Program-made: the position numbers and the translations under genes
Source of the DNA: Sodiomyces alkalinus F11
Lineage: Eukaryota; Ascomycota; Sordariomycetes; Glomerellales; Plectosphaerellaceae
Direction of reading: 5' to 3'
Length of the DNA stretch: 64,000 nucleotides
Assembly: GCF_003711515.1 (NCBI RefSeq)
Contig: NW_021167079.1
Coordinates: forward strand, 2,880,733 to 2,944,732
Notes under the pieces: generated by a model
What the model saw: the letters and a program-made list of their open reading frames with translations, nothing else
Told to the model about the DNA's origin: nothing
Databases searched by the model: none
Shown here: piece by piece, positions 20,738 to 34,800 of the stretch
How positions within the stretch are numbered: position 1 is the first letter of the stretch
Layout of the letters: each line of letters opens with the position of its first letter

Positions 20738-22648
20738 TCAGGCGTTCTCCACCGTAACGGCTTTAGCTTCAGGGGCTTTGTTGGCCCCCACAACACCGCC
20801 CGGCTGATCGCCAACGGGCCCCTCAATTCGGGTTTTACCCTGCTCGATCTCCCTCTCCAAATCATCGAGACGGGACCGCTTGACGTGAGTACGCCAAGCA
20901 GGAACGCCAGAGTCGAAAACGTCGTCCATTTCCTCGAGTGTGAAACCCTGTGAAGAGACAGAGGGCTTCGTCAGCATGGCTTGACTATAACCAACGACAT
21001 ATCGATTCGACAGGATGAAGGGGGGGGGGGAAGGGGGGGAAAGGAAGAAAGAAGAAAGAAAGAAAGAAAACTACTCACCTTCGTTTCAGGGGCCATGAGG
21101 AACATGTGGATAAAAGCTAGACCATTAAATGCGGCGAATATGTAGTACATGTTGTAGTTGATGGCCTCCAGCAGAGGCGGCACGGCAAAGGCCAGCGCCG
21201 TGTTGGCAAGCCAGTTGGTCGAGGTAGACAGCGACACGGCTTTGGCGCGGACCCTGGACGGGTAGATCTCAGCCGGGTAGGCCCAGGACGTCGGGCCGAT
21301 GGTGGTGGCGAACGTGGCGACGAAGAGGTACGAGGCGGCCACGACGCCGATGGAGACGGACTGCTGACCGCGGACGATCCAAGTCACGTCCTGGTTCTCG
21401 GGCGTACGCGTCTCATCTGTGTTGGGCTCCCCGTAGGCCTGCTGCAGGCCACCGCTGACAAAGAGCCAGATCATCATGCCGAAGAAGCCAGCCAGGATGG
21501 GCTTTCGGCGCCCCCACTTGTCCAGGAAGATGATGGCCGGCAGCGTCATGACCACGTTGATGATGTACTGCACCGACGCTGTCAGGAGGGGGGAGCCGAG
21601 GCCGGCGCCTTGCATGATGTAGACGATGTAGTCTGGGCAGTTCGGTTAATGGGAGGTTCTCGGAGGGGAGGAACGGGGAAAGAAAACAGCAGGCGACAAT
21701 TCACGTACACATCATAATGTTCATGCCGCTGAGTTGAGACCACAACTGCAGACCGCACCCAATGATAACCCGCTTGAGAATGCGGCGCTCGGTCAAGGTT
21801 TTGAAGCTGGTCTGCGCCTGCTCACGCTCCAGCTTGAGCGTCTCCTCAATCTCTTGGTACTGCGCAAGGACCCTGGGATCATTCGAGTTTCCCTTTCCGT
21901 GGACGTGAACCAGGACCTGCATGGCCTCCTCCCACCGGTCCTTGGACGCAAGCCATCGCGGGCTGTAGGGGCAGAAGAATAGGCCGAGGCCGAGGATGAC
22001 ACCGGGCACCATCTGGACACCCCAGGGGATGCGGAAGGCGGCGGTGGGCTGGTTCGGGTCGGTCGGCCCCCCACCGATCCCCTCGGCGGCGGCGTACTGG
22101 ATGAAGAACTGGATCAGGATGCCCCAGGTGATGGCCCACTGTTGCAGCGACACGACGCGACCGCGGATCTCCTTGGGGGCGATCTCGGCCTGGTAGACGG
22201 GGACGATGGCCGAGCAGATACCGACGCAAAAGCCGGCGATCCACCGGCCGACGCAGAGCATGGCGACGTTCTGGGCGGCGGCCTGGAAGGTGGCGCCGAT
22301 GACCCAGATGATGCACGAGAGCTGGATGGCGCGTTTACGCGAGAAGCGGTCGGCGATGAAGGACGAGGCCAGGGCGCCGAAGAAGGACCCGATGGGCATG
22401 GACGCCGTGATGCCTCCTTGCCGGTAACCGAGCGGATGATCGAAGTAGCGTCGGTAGGCTTCGGTCCCTAGCACGCCGGACATGGACGAGATGTCGAAAC
22501 CGAAGAGGGCGCCGCCTTTGAGGAACCGAACCCATTGTGTTAGCCACTGGAGATGGACGGGCAGGAATGCGCACGCGGTGAGTAGACTGTCGGACATACC
22601 GAGGGCGGCGAAGGCACAAATGCCATAGACGTTGCTGGCTTGCCACAT
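20738..22648 (-). CDS. MFS sugar transporter (SP family)
   Basis: Exons on the minus strand: 22648-22600, 22515-21709, 21632-21079, 20947-20738; 539 aa. Introns GTATGT, GTACGT and GTGAGT. Plasma-membrane proton-coupled sugar uptake is expected. Family marks: NVYGICAFAALGG and LFGFDISSMSGVLG in TM1, DRFSRKRAIQ loop, GRWIAGFCVGICSA, QAEIAPKEIRGR, SPRW, DKWGRRKPI, a second-half PAEIYPSRVRAKA and the terminal PETKGFTLEEMDDVFD. The tail is Glu/Lys/Ala rich. Removing intron 1 restores the TM1 motif, which confirms it. Typical length for hexose/pentose carriers (about 530 aa). Substrate unassigned. A 15-G run lies upstream at 22776-22790. Confidence 0.93.
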
Positions 22649-25600
22649 GGTCGGCAGAAGCCTAGCTTACACTGTAGATCAACGACGGGTGGGGAGATCG
22701 TGCTCCTGTAAGCGATTTCACGCTGTCCTATGTGTGAGAATGAGAGAAAGCGCAGAGCGACGGGGTGAGAAACGCGGGGGGGGGGGGGGGCACGGCCATA
22801 TGTAGGCACCGTACGCGCTACAACAGCCATTAGCTTGGGTTGGGTGTGGTTGGTCATGGATATACAGGTAACACTACGAAGTATCGCACTTCCAGCGAGG
22901 CATGAGCTTGTTCAGAGGCCAAGGTAGCGATGTGGCGCCCGTATGTACTCCCGGCAGACGCCAGGAGGCGGCGTTCGATGAATTGACCGGGACAAGGATT
23001 GATCCTATCATTGTGTTCGTCCATACCCCCGAGATAGTTGAGGGGATGGTCGAGAGCGTGGGGTGTGAAAAGACCCTGGCTGCGTAAACCCTTGTTTGGT
23101 GGAAAGCTTCGGGGGATCGACCAAGGAGACCGAGGGCGCGGGGTCTGGCGAGATGGCGCGGAGGCGTACGCTTGACCCGTCGAGAAAGTTTCCTTAGTTA
23201 GCTGCGGTGTCTCCCAGGTCGTTGGATACAGGTGAAACCCGTGATCTAGCGGGGCGCTAGAGGACGGAGACGATGTGTTGGTGGTACTCCCAGTTGACGC
23301 CGGTAGGCCGGTAAAGTTTCCCACCATCCATTGAGTGGATGCGCCAGTCCAAGCATGCCCCATGGGGAGGTCTGTAAGGTTCGGCAGATGACGATGGACG
23401 TTGATGTCCGAAATGGTGTATCCGACACATCTCGAGCGATTTGACACTCATCTCGTCGTCCTGCGTTCGAGAAGGTACTCGACAGCGTCGACACTGCCTT
23501 TTCGCGCCAACTCACGAGGGAGGCTCTCTTCGCCTTGACCATATCTCTCTCTCTGTTCCCCTTCTCTCTCTCCAACCAACACCCAATCTGACTGACCGAG
23601 GTAGGCTTCGCGCAATCAATCAATCCATCCATCACAAGCACCCCGGGTTCATCCTCGCTCTCTTACGTCACACACCCTCGCGCCATTCTTCTCCGATGAA
23701 GGGGCGGGTGGGAAGCTGACTCGGGAGTTTGGCCGAAACATCACCGGCCACAACCAGTCACGGAATGGCATGGCCGATGCGTTGGGTCCAGGGTTGATGA
23801 AGGGTGGGTGTGCGTGGTGTGATTGAGGAATAGTGTTGTACATCTAGATGTATTACTCCGTAACTTCGAGAAGGGTAAGAAAAGACAAAGAGAAATAGAA
23901 TAGGGAGAGATCGTCTGGCCTCTCTGATGGAGTCGAATTCTCGAGGAACACGTTGTATGGCTCGGGTGCTATTCTCCCGCACCCGACGTCGAGGCTCGGC
24001 TTTGTCAATAACGAATAACAACTGTCCAAGACAAGGGCAGACAGCAAAACGACACAAAGGGGGAAGAATGCTGGCGACTCGGCCTTTGTTTTCGCTTCCC
24101 TCCCCGCGTAGCTCCCGATCGTCGTGGGGGGCTCCGCTTCGGGAACTTTCCTGGACGGACTGTGACGCGTGAGTGCGCCAAGATGGGTAGACAGGCCGGC
24201 GGAATGCTTGAATGCCTGACACAGTCCCTTCACACTTGTTGGTGACTGCACTGACTGCCAACTGGTTCTCGAAAATCGACCGCCAAAGGGTGTCGCCCAA
24301 ACGGCCTTCCCAACGTCAAAGGACGACCGATACCACCCTGGGGAGAGTGGCGGGCAAACGACCACGGCAGAAAAATAAGATGAATGATTAGGCGGTTTGA
24401 CTGCGGCACAGCCAGAAAAGGAAGCAAACTGGACACTGGTCCTGGTGACGCGGTTTGTCGTTGGTTGTGATGGGATTCGGATCTCGGAGAAGTTTCTGTG
24501 CGGGGACTGACACATAAGTACGTACCGACTAGGGTACAACGTAGGTAGGGTGGGTGCCCCATATACGGATTACTAAGGCCAACTAGGGCACACTTGCGCA
24601 CCAACCAACCAACCAGGTGCCTCCCTCTTCTACTTGCAATGGCTTGTGACGACGCACCGGACTGCTAATAATAAACCCCATAGCCCATAGCTCCGGGTTG
24701 GGGTTGAATGGGTAGATCACATCAGGTAAGGCCCTAAAACCACTCTGTAAACTCATGGCGCCTGGTTGTCAATGCCTGCTCACCTCGCGACCTTTCCATT
24801 CCTCTCCACGACCATGCACCAAGCACGAATCCGCAGTGAGAAAAATTTCAGTGCCGAGAAAGCACCGACCCGAGTCAATCCCCGGAGTCAAGAGAATATA
24901 AAGTCAGCTCGCATCGGTTCGGTATCGTCAACAAAAACAACCAAAGGTCGCGCTCGTTTTTTGCATCTCATTGCGGTGGTCGGAATCTGCATCATATCAT
25001 GTAATCTCCGTTTCGTAGCCCACTCGGTAAAGCCACATGCACCAGTCTCCATTCCACCTAAACACAAGGCAGGAAGCTGCAGAGCGGGAAATGGAACACA
25101 CACGACTCCCTCCCCGTAGAGCGAGCCCGTAGTGTTTGCGACAGCAGCGAGTTTGCATGTCAGTAATAATATATGACAAACCACTGCCTCTTCCGTCAGT
25201 CAAAGCAGCGGGGTGAGAAGGGGGGGAAAACAACAGCAAAAAAAAGGGAGACGGCAAAGTAAACACCGGATAGGCAGTAAGGGACAGGACAGGAAATCAT
25301 CAGAAAGAGAATCCTCCCCCGGGTATCATATCCGAATCCACGCTTGGACAAAAAAAATAAAAAATAAAAAACAACCTCCTAGGCTGCATGCCTCCCCCAA
25401 CGACGCCGTTCCACATGTCTAAGCCTGCCGTTCCCCTAAACATGCCAATTCGTGTCGGCCTCAAGATGGGCAGTAAACGTCAAAACAAATCCGAAAACTC
25501 CGAATTGTCTCATGAACCTCTGATCCGTTGGCCGCTTCTCTCTTCGTTCATCATGCGTAGATGTTCTATGTTCGTGTTCGTGTGCCGGGATGCCGAATTG

Positions 25601-25662
25601 GCCAATATGCCGCGCCGGTCACGTCGTAATTGTACGGAGTCGTCCCGAGGGAACTGCTGCTC
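22649..25662. other. 3-kb intergenic stretch, no gene seen
   Basis: Contains the sugar transporter promoter and a poly-G run (22776-22790). Open frames on the minus strand at 22854-23447 and 23853-24539 lack protein-like composition or motifs. 24.6-25.6 kb is low-complexity in places (A-rich runs near 25350-25370). Confidence 0.4.
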
Positions 25663-28106
25663 TCAATCCTCGCAAGGTCCAATGTATTTCTCGTGCAGGC
25701 GGCGTAGATGTGCCCTCTGAAGCCGGAAAGACCGGTAGTTTCCGGCGAGAATCGACTCCAAGATGCTCGCCTTGCTGTTCTTCACCCTGCCCTGGGCTAT
25801 GTCGGCCATCCGCTCTTTGATCATGGCATGGGCGAGACGGAACTCGTACACGACCGCCTCGATGTTGCTGGACCCGCCGGCGACGTCGTTGGACGAATTA
25901 TTTGGATCGATAATGGACAGTCGGTCCGTGTTCTTGTACGTGAGGTTGTGCTTGTTGGACGACTTTTGGGCGGAGACGAGTGTTAGTAAGGGATGGCAAC
26001 CTTGATACTCTCGGTGCTCACTCATGCAGAGGACGGGATGGGTGGATGTGAATATGAAATCCGAAGAGACGACTCACCTTACGAACGTAGCCGGGTGGAT
26101 TAATGCGAATCGCCGCATTCTTGTAATCAAATCGGTTGCCGTACAGATCGAAAAACTCCATGAGCATCTCCCCGAGGTGGTGTTCCGGGACGAGGCTGCG
26201 GCTCTGCACCTGCGGCATCAGTTGCAACATGCTCATAACCAAGCAGCTGACGGAGAAGCTGCCAATGCCACCATTTACCGGCTCATGCAAGCCACGCATC
26301 ATAAGAAAGTGCTTGATAATCGTCACCAAAATGGGCAAGGCGGGATATTGTTCTTTCCACTTTAGGAACGTCTTGACGGCCGAAGGTCCATCCATGCGAT
26401 CGAAGGACATGTCCACACGCAGACCGGTAACTGTATCGATATACTTGACCAAGGGTACACGTGCGCGGCCAATAACCTCCGTCGACGAGCCATCGGCCAA
26501 TTTGTTCGAAGTGAGGAAGCTACGGAACCTGTGGAGAGACGATGGAGTGGGAAACGCAGTTGGCCGGCGCTGGAGCCAGTTCTTGGAGCAGACCACGATG
26601 TCCATGTCGGCGTTGGGAAGGTAAAGACCCGACATGAACGAACCGAAGGGAAACACTTGACAGCCGTTGTACTTAACGTTATTACGGAGCGCCGCCCGTA
26701 TCCGTTCCACAAGCTCACTCCGCATGCGCTGTTCAAAGACACGAGGTCTGACGTAGTCATAGAAATCGACGATCTCCTTGTGCAGCCTGACGCGTTCCAC
26801 GAGTCAGAGGGGGTCGAAGGAAAGCGGGAATGGGAAAAAGAAAAAGAGAAAGAAAAAAAAACAGCAAGAGAACGAGGAAAAGAAGAGACAAGGCAGAAAA
26901 GGTGCGTCTCAAAACTCACCAGACACTCATCTCCGAATCGGCAGAATGGTCAGCAACTATCCAAGGGCAAGAATCCTCGTCGGGAATGGGCAACCACTCC
27001 GAAACAATGTGACCTTTCACAGGCATTTTGCTCATTTTCTTCAATGGGCCGTAGGCAGGAGGTTTGATTTCGTCATCGATGGTGCGCTTGCGAGAACCTA
27101 GAGGGTCAGAGGCGCGAATGTTGTTGCGCAGGTCTTGGAGCAAGTTCGTAGTTGGAGGTGCGGCAGGAGCATCCCGAGAAATGTTGGCACTGTTCCTTCC
27201 ACGGTTGCCTGCAGGTGGTGCAGGGCCAGGCGTCGGTCCGGAACCACCACCGCCTTCGATGGCACCCGCAGCGTCATCATCGCCGTCCATATCGAACGAA
27301 ATGAAATCCTCCGCCTCCGTGGTGGCGGCAAGCTTCGCGGCCGAGTTGTCCTCAATGCGCGCTTTTCGGATCAGCTGCACCACGTTCTTCTTTTTCCGGG
27401 GCCCCTCTTCGGGCGGTGGCAGCGCCGTTTCCGCGTCGGGGTTGGACCACTTGGGCACACTGTCGCCCGACGCGCCCTGGTCGGCAGCGCTCCGGGCGCG
27501 CTTCGCAGAAGGCTGGCCCGCCTCGTCTCCCGACTGGTCCGAGATTTCCATGTCGGCTTCCTCGTCATCGGAAAGGTCCTCGGGGTCGCGGTATGTCACG
27601 CCGTTTTCACCAGAGGCACAAAGGTCTTCTCGCACGCGAAGATCCCGACTGCTTAACAACTCTCGTTCGGCAGGGATAATTCGGAAATAGCCACCGCGTC
27701 CACGCCTCGCACCCGGGTGGCGGCCACGGCTGATACCGTGTCGCCTGCCCTGATCTTGTCCAGGACGGTACGAGTCTCCAGCGCCCGTCTCGCCTACACC
27801 GGCGGGTTTCTCCATGCGAAACGAAAAGTCGCCTTGCGGCGGTCGGGGCTCGCGGAAGTCCTGAGGGCCACGGCGCGCACTATCGTTATACCGTGGTGGA
27901 GATCGCATTCGAGACTCACGGCGGTCATAGGAGCCATGACGCCAACTATCAGTACCAGGTGGTGGAGGAGGGGGGGCGAACGAAGGCGGCGGCGGGACAT
28001 TTTGGTAGCCGCGGTAGGCACCACCGTTGTCGTTTCGGCCATCGCGACTCTCGCGATCACGCCAGCCGCCTCTGCGACTGGTGTATTGTGGTCGATAGCT
28101 GTTCAT
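25663..28106 (-). CDS. TRF4: TRF4/Cid14-type non-canonical poly(A) polymerase
   Basis: Exons on the minus strand: 28106-26920, 26786-26078, 25962-25663; 731 aa. Nuclear nucleotidyltransferase that oligoadenylates aberrant RNAs as the catalytic part of a TRAMP-like complex feeding the exosome. Order: a 390-aa disordered, Arg/Gly- and Pro-rich, then acidic N-terminus (RGGWRDRE, PPPPPPGTD, DLSDDEEADMEISD); WLHKEIVDFYDYV; catalytic GSFMSGLYLPNADMDIVV with Ser445, Asp456 and Asp458, and third Asp521 in LRVDMSFD; a PAP-associated domain with GGIGSFSVSCLVMSMLQ and FFDLYGNRFDYKN; and an Arg-rich tail. Splicing TG|G at the first junction recreates WLHKEI of the family. Symbol given at family level. 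It is divergent from the Ca2+-ATPase. Confidence 0.93.
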
Positions 28107-31100
28107 TTGAAGCGGCCTCAGAAAAGCGTTCGGTGGATGACGGGTAATTCAGGAATTACGCGTCTGGTGCTCATGGAGGAGAAACATTAAGGTAGGTTTT
28201 GATGTCGCGAGGTACGGATAAAAATTATCGAACTTGGAAAAAGTGGCGCTAAACCGTACTTAGTAGGCGGTATGTGCGTCCCACGGTCGAGTTTAAGATC
28301 ACGTGACTTATGACGTGTGAGCCTGGGGTTCGTTCCTGGAACGCCTGGAGCCAGTCCCAAGACAATGCATCTCCAGAAGCAAGTCCGGTGAAATCTGTAC
28401 GAATACTAACTGTATTTTCGGATTATTTTCAAGAACGCTCCGTATTACATGGCTCAAGGGAAAATTGCATGCTGCCGGTCGTTCAACAGTAACGTACGCA
28501 GTACATCGTACACCGTGAGCCGTCCTTGTCTCCAACGGGTCCAAAAGTCCAAGGAGTGGATAAAGAAAACGTCATGTGATCTCAACCGCACACCACCTAA
28601 GGTACCTAAGGTAAAGAGAACATTTCCCCATAGTACGTACGGAATACTTCGTAGTTATCGTGTCCTTGTACCGATGAAGCCATTCCACGCGGATGAATCG
28701 CAACTTGATCGTAATTTCTTTCAAGCTGTGGTCTCCCTGGCGATACCAGGTAAGGATCTGGAGAGGACCAGCTAGTATCTACAATGTCACCAGCCTGAGT
28801 CGGTTCGTCCGGTTGATGTATCAACCCGTCCTGCCAATCCGAGGTTGCCAGATGCGCCATTTGATCCCACCTGGGACGTGCGAAATTGACCAAGTCGATG
28901 GTCGCTTGGATCCTTCAACGGGTCTCGGCTGGGAGGGTTCTTATGCCCCGCCTCTTCCACGATTGAAGTCTATGGAAGGATTCCTGCCTTAGAATCCCTG
29001 TGCGGCTGTGCAAGATCGTGCGTATCGAGTCGGGCAACAAGCTGCAAGGGCGCGCATTCTGGATTGCCTCTTGTCACTGACTCCCCCCCCCCCCTTTTCA
29101 AATGCAAAAACGTTTGCAAGCCACAGACAGCCGTAAATACTGATGTCAACACATATCGAAGGACCTCGACATTCATTTGCGTCTGTCACATGGCGTATGC
29201 GCTGGCAGGGACTTCGACGGAGTGCTGTTCTCTATTGTCTGACCAAGAGGCGAGATAAATGGCGGACCGCCGAAGCTAAGATTGACGCAATCGAACAGCT
29301 CCACAGTCGATACGAAAGTAGCGGAGTACGCCTGTCGGCATTGAAGATGCTGAGTTCTTCCAGCTGGGGAGACGAGTTATCAGTGGGTGAAATGGGTCGA
29401 AAAACGTCGCCCAGTTTCGCTCAATCCACTCAATGGTTCAAACTAGCTTGGCATTAACGGAGGGGCTGGAGGTGTTCGATAATTGAAACTCGCAGGGGTC
29501 AAAGAAATGAGGGGTAGAACCCGCCACGAGAATTTCTTCTTTTTCTGCAAGTGTTGCGGCATTCCCGCGACATTCGGCTTCGTCCTTGGCGGTGAGGGAA
29601 TAGCAGAAAGGCGGTAGGCATCAAGTAGTAAGCAGTCCTGCTAAGCGACGCACGTACATGTATACCGGGATCAGTTAGGCATGCATGAAGTGATCATCAC
29701 AAAATTGAAGAGGCGCACACTGTCGTGAGATACAGGGTTCGTTAACGTCTTCGGCTTCATTTTGGGAGACCTCTTCCCAAGTGGCATCCCGAAGCATCAC
29801 TACGAAGTACGAACATGTCTTCATCAATGACAATGTTCACAGATTGCCATAGGCCATGCTTTGCAGCAGCGAGATGAGGTGCGTGATGTCGAACCGTCGG
29901 ACCCGACATCCGCTGAGGCCCCATCCGGCGTCGATCGGTCATCTGACCCGAAATTCAGCGGATTGACGAATCACGACAGACCGGAGGCTGGGACGTGGAA
30001 ACGTGGAACTTTCGGTTTACTCGCAGCACAGACTGGAAGCGGGAGGAAGTGGGAGGAAGTGGGGAGGAGAAGATATCAAGCTTTCTTCGTTCTGCAATCA
30101 GGATAGTTCTGGATGTCTTGAATGGAGCGTGGCGGTGTGCCCAGAAGCACATTCCCGGCATCCAGTATGCAGGACCCTTGTTGGATTGAGACTCTCGTAC
30201 GAGAGAGGGTTGCGCTGCTCATTCCTAGGACATGGAAATGGAGGGCACGATAAAGTATTTGTCTGTACTTCGTGCCTTAGTCTGGGGGCGGGGAACACAG
30301 CCTCAATTCCCGGCGGGGCGGACAAAGGAAGATCGGAGTACGGAGAGCAAGAAAGGCCGGCTTGGGATTCATCAGACGAGGCCCGTCCTTTTTCTGAGGC
30401 CCGAACATTGTTTCCGAAATGACCTCTTTGCTATTTACTAGCTTGGGGCGAGACAAGGAGCCAGACATCAAGAAAGCCGGGAACGAAGCGATATTGACTG
30501 GGAGGTATAACCTCAGGTGGAGGGTCTTGAGGATGGTGATAATCTGGATTGCTGACCGCATAATAGCGCCGGCCCATTCAAGCGGGACCTGCTCTGTACA
30601 CCTAGAGCAATGCCACTGCAGATGCAATGCCTGATGATGTGTTCTGTTTCTCTAACAAGAGGAATTCCTGGAGGCCAGGTGTCTGCGTTGGAGTTTGATC
30701 GGACCAAGACAAAAGATGTTTCTTATTTTGGGGAATCAAAAGTAGGCAATTATTCGGACGAATAAAATGAAGGTTGCCGATCCAATTACAATTCCCACTG
30801 GGACTCACGTTGCGGCAGCGCAAAGTATTTCGTATATGTGATACCTACATTTTACTGCTTGGCTCTTCGGGTGATTGAGTGACAGGAAGAAGTCTCCAGA
30901 TGTGTCTCTATCCCTCAAAGATGACACTATGAGGTATATACCGAACGAAGGATACTTGAAAGTACTTATGACCATGATACACACGCTTGATCCTCGACCA
31001 GACCACGGTGACGTGGCTAGCCCGACCAGGGCGACAGCTAGAAGGACAGACATACCTAATTTGTCCTAGCGTACCTATGCCGCTAAGTCGAGGCCGACTG

Positions 31101-31866
31101 TGAGGCTCTGCTCATAAGTACCTAAGGTACCTTTATGTTCCCCAAGGTAGCCGCCCAGCCTGTCTTGCAAAGCATTATACGTTGTAATGTCGAATAAAGA
31201 CGTTCGCAAAATCCTACCTAGTCCGTTCTATTATATACCTAGTCGTATTTGGCCATTAACATGTCTCGTATTGCTCTGATCGCGCATTGCCTCCTTTATT
31301 GGCTTCGCTTCTCGAGTATTCATTAGACTGTTACACAGGTACCTTTCTCCAAGTTGTGACACTGGACAGCCCTATCCGCCAGAAACAAAGAAGGGGCAAA
31401 GCAGCAAATATTAAGTACACTAAAAGGCAACGTCAGCCGCCAGTTTAGTGTGGAGCCGGCCGGTGAGGATAGAGACCCACCCCGCTATTTCCCAGACAAT
31501 TGAGACATCCACATTAAGGCGGCACCCCACGCCCTGTTATTCGCCTGTCTTGGCACTTCGTCGTCGCCTTTTCGCCTTCTTCCTTCTTCCTTCTCCCCCA
31601 TGTCCTGTCCCAATGACCAGCCTTGACCCATACGGGCCTTCCACGGTCCAACCCTGTCTTTTTTCTTTTTCTTTTTCTTTTTTCGTCCTTCCTTGACCTT
31701 CTCCCTTTTGCTCGTCCGTCCACATCCCCCGAGTGCATGGCTCGACCTCTGTTTCCCGTTCTTCTGGCCATTGGTTCTTTTTCCACCACCCTCCTAACAC
31801 CAACGCCTCCTCTCGCGCGTCCATCCTAGAGTCTTGTGTCTCTCGCACTCAGCTCAGTGGGCAGCG
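28107..31866. other. 3.8-kb divergent intergenic region between TRF4 and PMC1 genes
   Basis: No convincing gene. The palindrome-rich motif cctaaggtacctaagg occurs near 28597-28612, and a related taagtacctaaggtaccttt lies near 31117-31136. Poly-C near 29084-29094. Pyrimidine-rich stretches at 31545-31700 probably belong to the PMC1 promoter and 5' UTR. Confidence 0.4.
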
Positions 31867-34800
31867 ATGAGCGACGAGATCAAGGCCTCGGCACCGAGCC
31901 ACCCACCGGGCACGGATGGTCATGGCTCGGATTCCATCTCCATTGATGGGAAGCCGCCTCCCAAGATCCTCGCCGAGGACCATTTCGACGTCAAGGTCCT
32001 TGACCAGCAGCCTGCTGCCGAGCGTCCCAAGAACAACAAGTTTGCCTTCACGCCAGCCCAGCTACACGAGCTCATCCTCGCCCGTTCTCTCTCCGCTCTA
32101 CGAGCCTTTGGCGGCATCGAGGGCCTCGCCGCCGGTCTCCGCACCGATCCCAAGGCCGGTCTAGGTGTCGATGAGTCTGGGCTGGATGGCACCATCACCT
32201 TCGATGAGGCCCTTGCCGCCGCTCGCGAGAAGCGCGAACCCGAAATCACCCCCGTCCTCGTCCCCGACAGCGACTCGGCCTCCTTCCATCTCGATCTCGA
32301 CCTCAATAACCTCGATATCGTCGGCCACCATGACCAGTCCTTCGCCGACCGCAAGCGCATCTTCGGTCTCAACCGCCTACCCAAGCGGAAGCCAAAATCC
32401 TTCCTCGCCCTCGCCTGGCTTGCTTTCAACGACAAGCTCATCTTCCTGCTGACCGTCTCGGCGAGCGTCTCCCTCGCCCTCGGCATCTACGAATCCGTCG
32501 AAGCTACGGACGACGCTAATAGGATACAATGGGTTGATGGTCTCACTGTCGTCGTCGCCATTATTGTCATCGTCTTTGCCAGTGCCGCCACCGACTGGCA
32601 CAAAGATCGTAAATTTGCCAAACTCAACGAGCGGAAAGAGCAGCGCGATGTCAAGGTCACACGCTCGGGAAAGACCCGGAATGTCCCTGTTCACGAAGTC
32701 CTCGTTGGTGACGTGATGCACGTCGAGACGGGCGATGTCGTTGCGGTGGACGGCGTCCTCATTTCTGCTGCTGGTGTCCAAGTGGACGAATCGTCCGTCT
32801 CGGGCGAGTCCGAGCTGGTCCATAAGAGCATAGTCGGCGACTGGAACACCCTCGCCACCAGGGCGCACGCGCCCGACCCCTTCATCGTCAGCGGCACTAC
32901 GGTGTGCGGCGGCATCGGCACTTACCTCGTTCTCTCTGTCGGCGAGCATTCTTCCTTCGGACGGACCCTAATGTCCATCCGTGAGGACGTCGAGGAGACG
33001 CCCCTGCAACAAAAGCTGGGTCTTCTCGCCAAACAGCTCATCACCTTCGGCGCCATTGCCGGCTTCATCTTTTTCTTCGTAATGTTCGTCCGCTACCTCA
33101 CTCGGCTTAGGGATATGGATCCCAACCCGGCTGCGAGGGCAGAAGCTTTCTTCGAGGTGCTTATCCTTGCCATCACTGTTGTCATCGTTACCGTCCCCGA
33201 AGGCTTGTCCCTCGCCGTCACCCTAGCTCTCGCCTTCGCCACCAAGAGGATGTTGCGTGACAACAACCTCGTGCGTCTCATCCGCTCCTGCGAGATCATG
33301 GGCAACGCTACGTGCATCTGTTCCGATAAAACGGGCACCCTTACCCAGAATGAAATGACTGTCGTCGTCGGCAGGCTCGGCACGGTCCCCTTTGGTGACT
33401 GTGGCCCTACCATCAGCTCTGCCGCGTCGGCGTCGGCCGGGAGCGACACGGAAAATACCGCCAACGACGTGGCGTCCGGCCAGCAAGAGGCGAGCATCCC
33501 CGACTTCGTAGCTTCTCTCGACGAAGATGTCAAGGACTTGCTAAAGAACAGCATCGCTCTCAACTCGACCGCCTTCGAGAGCGATGACCCGGCCAACCCT
33601 GGCTTCGTGGGAACCAGCACGGAGACCGCTCTACTCAAGTTCGGCCGCGAGTACCTGAGTATGGCTCACCTGAACGAGGAAAGAGAAAACGGCAACATCG
33701 AGAATTTGTCCCCGTTCGACGCCAGCCGGAAGTGGATGGCCGTCATGCGCAGAGTCAGTCCCACCGAGTGCCGCATGTTGGCCAAGGGAGCCGCTGAGGT
33801 GATCGTTTCCAAATGCACCGATATCCTCGCCGACCCCAAGTCGGGCATGGCGACGCAACCCATCACCGAATCCATCCGCGAGGAGATCAACGCTTCTATC
33901 AAGGAGTATGCGACCAATATGCTCCGTCCCGTCGTTATCGCCTACAGAGACTTCGCTCGGACGGAGGCTTTCGAGGATCCGAATGACCCCGAGTCGATCC
34001 CATTCGACAAGCATTTCGACAAGTTGACTTTCATCGGCATTTTTGGTATTCGCGATCCCCTGCGGCCCGAGGTGATCCAGTCGGTCCGGACCTGTCAGGA
34101 TGCTGGCGTCTTCGTGCGCATGGTGACGGGAGACAACTTCCTGACCGCCAAGGCCATCGCCGCCGAGTGCGGTATCTATACGCCCGGCGGCTTGGCCATG
34201 GACGGTCCTATCTTTAGGAGACTCACGTCCAACCAGCTCGACCTGGTTATCCCCCGCCTCCAGGTGTTGGCACGGTCGAGCCCGGAGGACAAGCTCTTGC
34301 TAGTCAGTCACCTCAAGAGAATGGGCGAGACTGTCGCTGTCACCGGTGACGGCACAAATGACGCGCTGGCCCTGAAAGCTGCCGACGTCGGATTCGCCAT
34401 GGGTATTCAGGGCACCGAGGTGGCGAAAGAGGCAGCTTCGATCATCCTTTTGGATGACAATTTCGAGTCCATCGTGAAGTCTCTCCTCTGGGGTAGAACT
34501 GTCAACGACGCGACAAAGAAGTTCCTTCAGGTATGTGAAGACATGATCCGTCACTCAATCTCCAATGTATGGAATGGCCTTGACTGACTTTTTCTTGTCT
34601 TCCTTAGTTCCAATTCACCATCAACATCTCAGCCGGTACCCTTACTGTCGTCTCTGAGCTCGCAGGCAACGTCATCTTCAACATTGTTCAGCTTCTCTGG
34701 ATCAACCTCATCATGGATATCTTCGCCTCTCTCGGTCTGGCTACCGATTATCCGTCGCGCGATTTCTTGAAGCGCAAACCGGAACCCCGCACGGCTCCTA

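Noticed and set aside
22854..24604. Several 120-230-codon minus-strand frames
   Set aside because: No motifs, hydrophobic cores or plausible exon structure; treated as chance frames.
31834..31866. 11-codon upstream extension of the Ca2+-ATPase
   Set aside because: It would start at TTG; the first ATG is at 31867.
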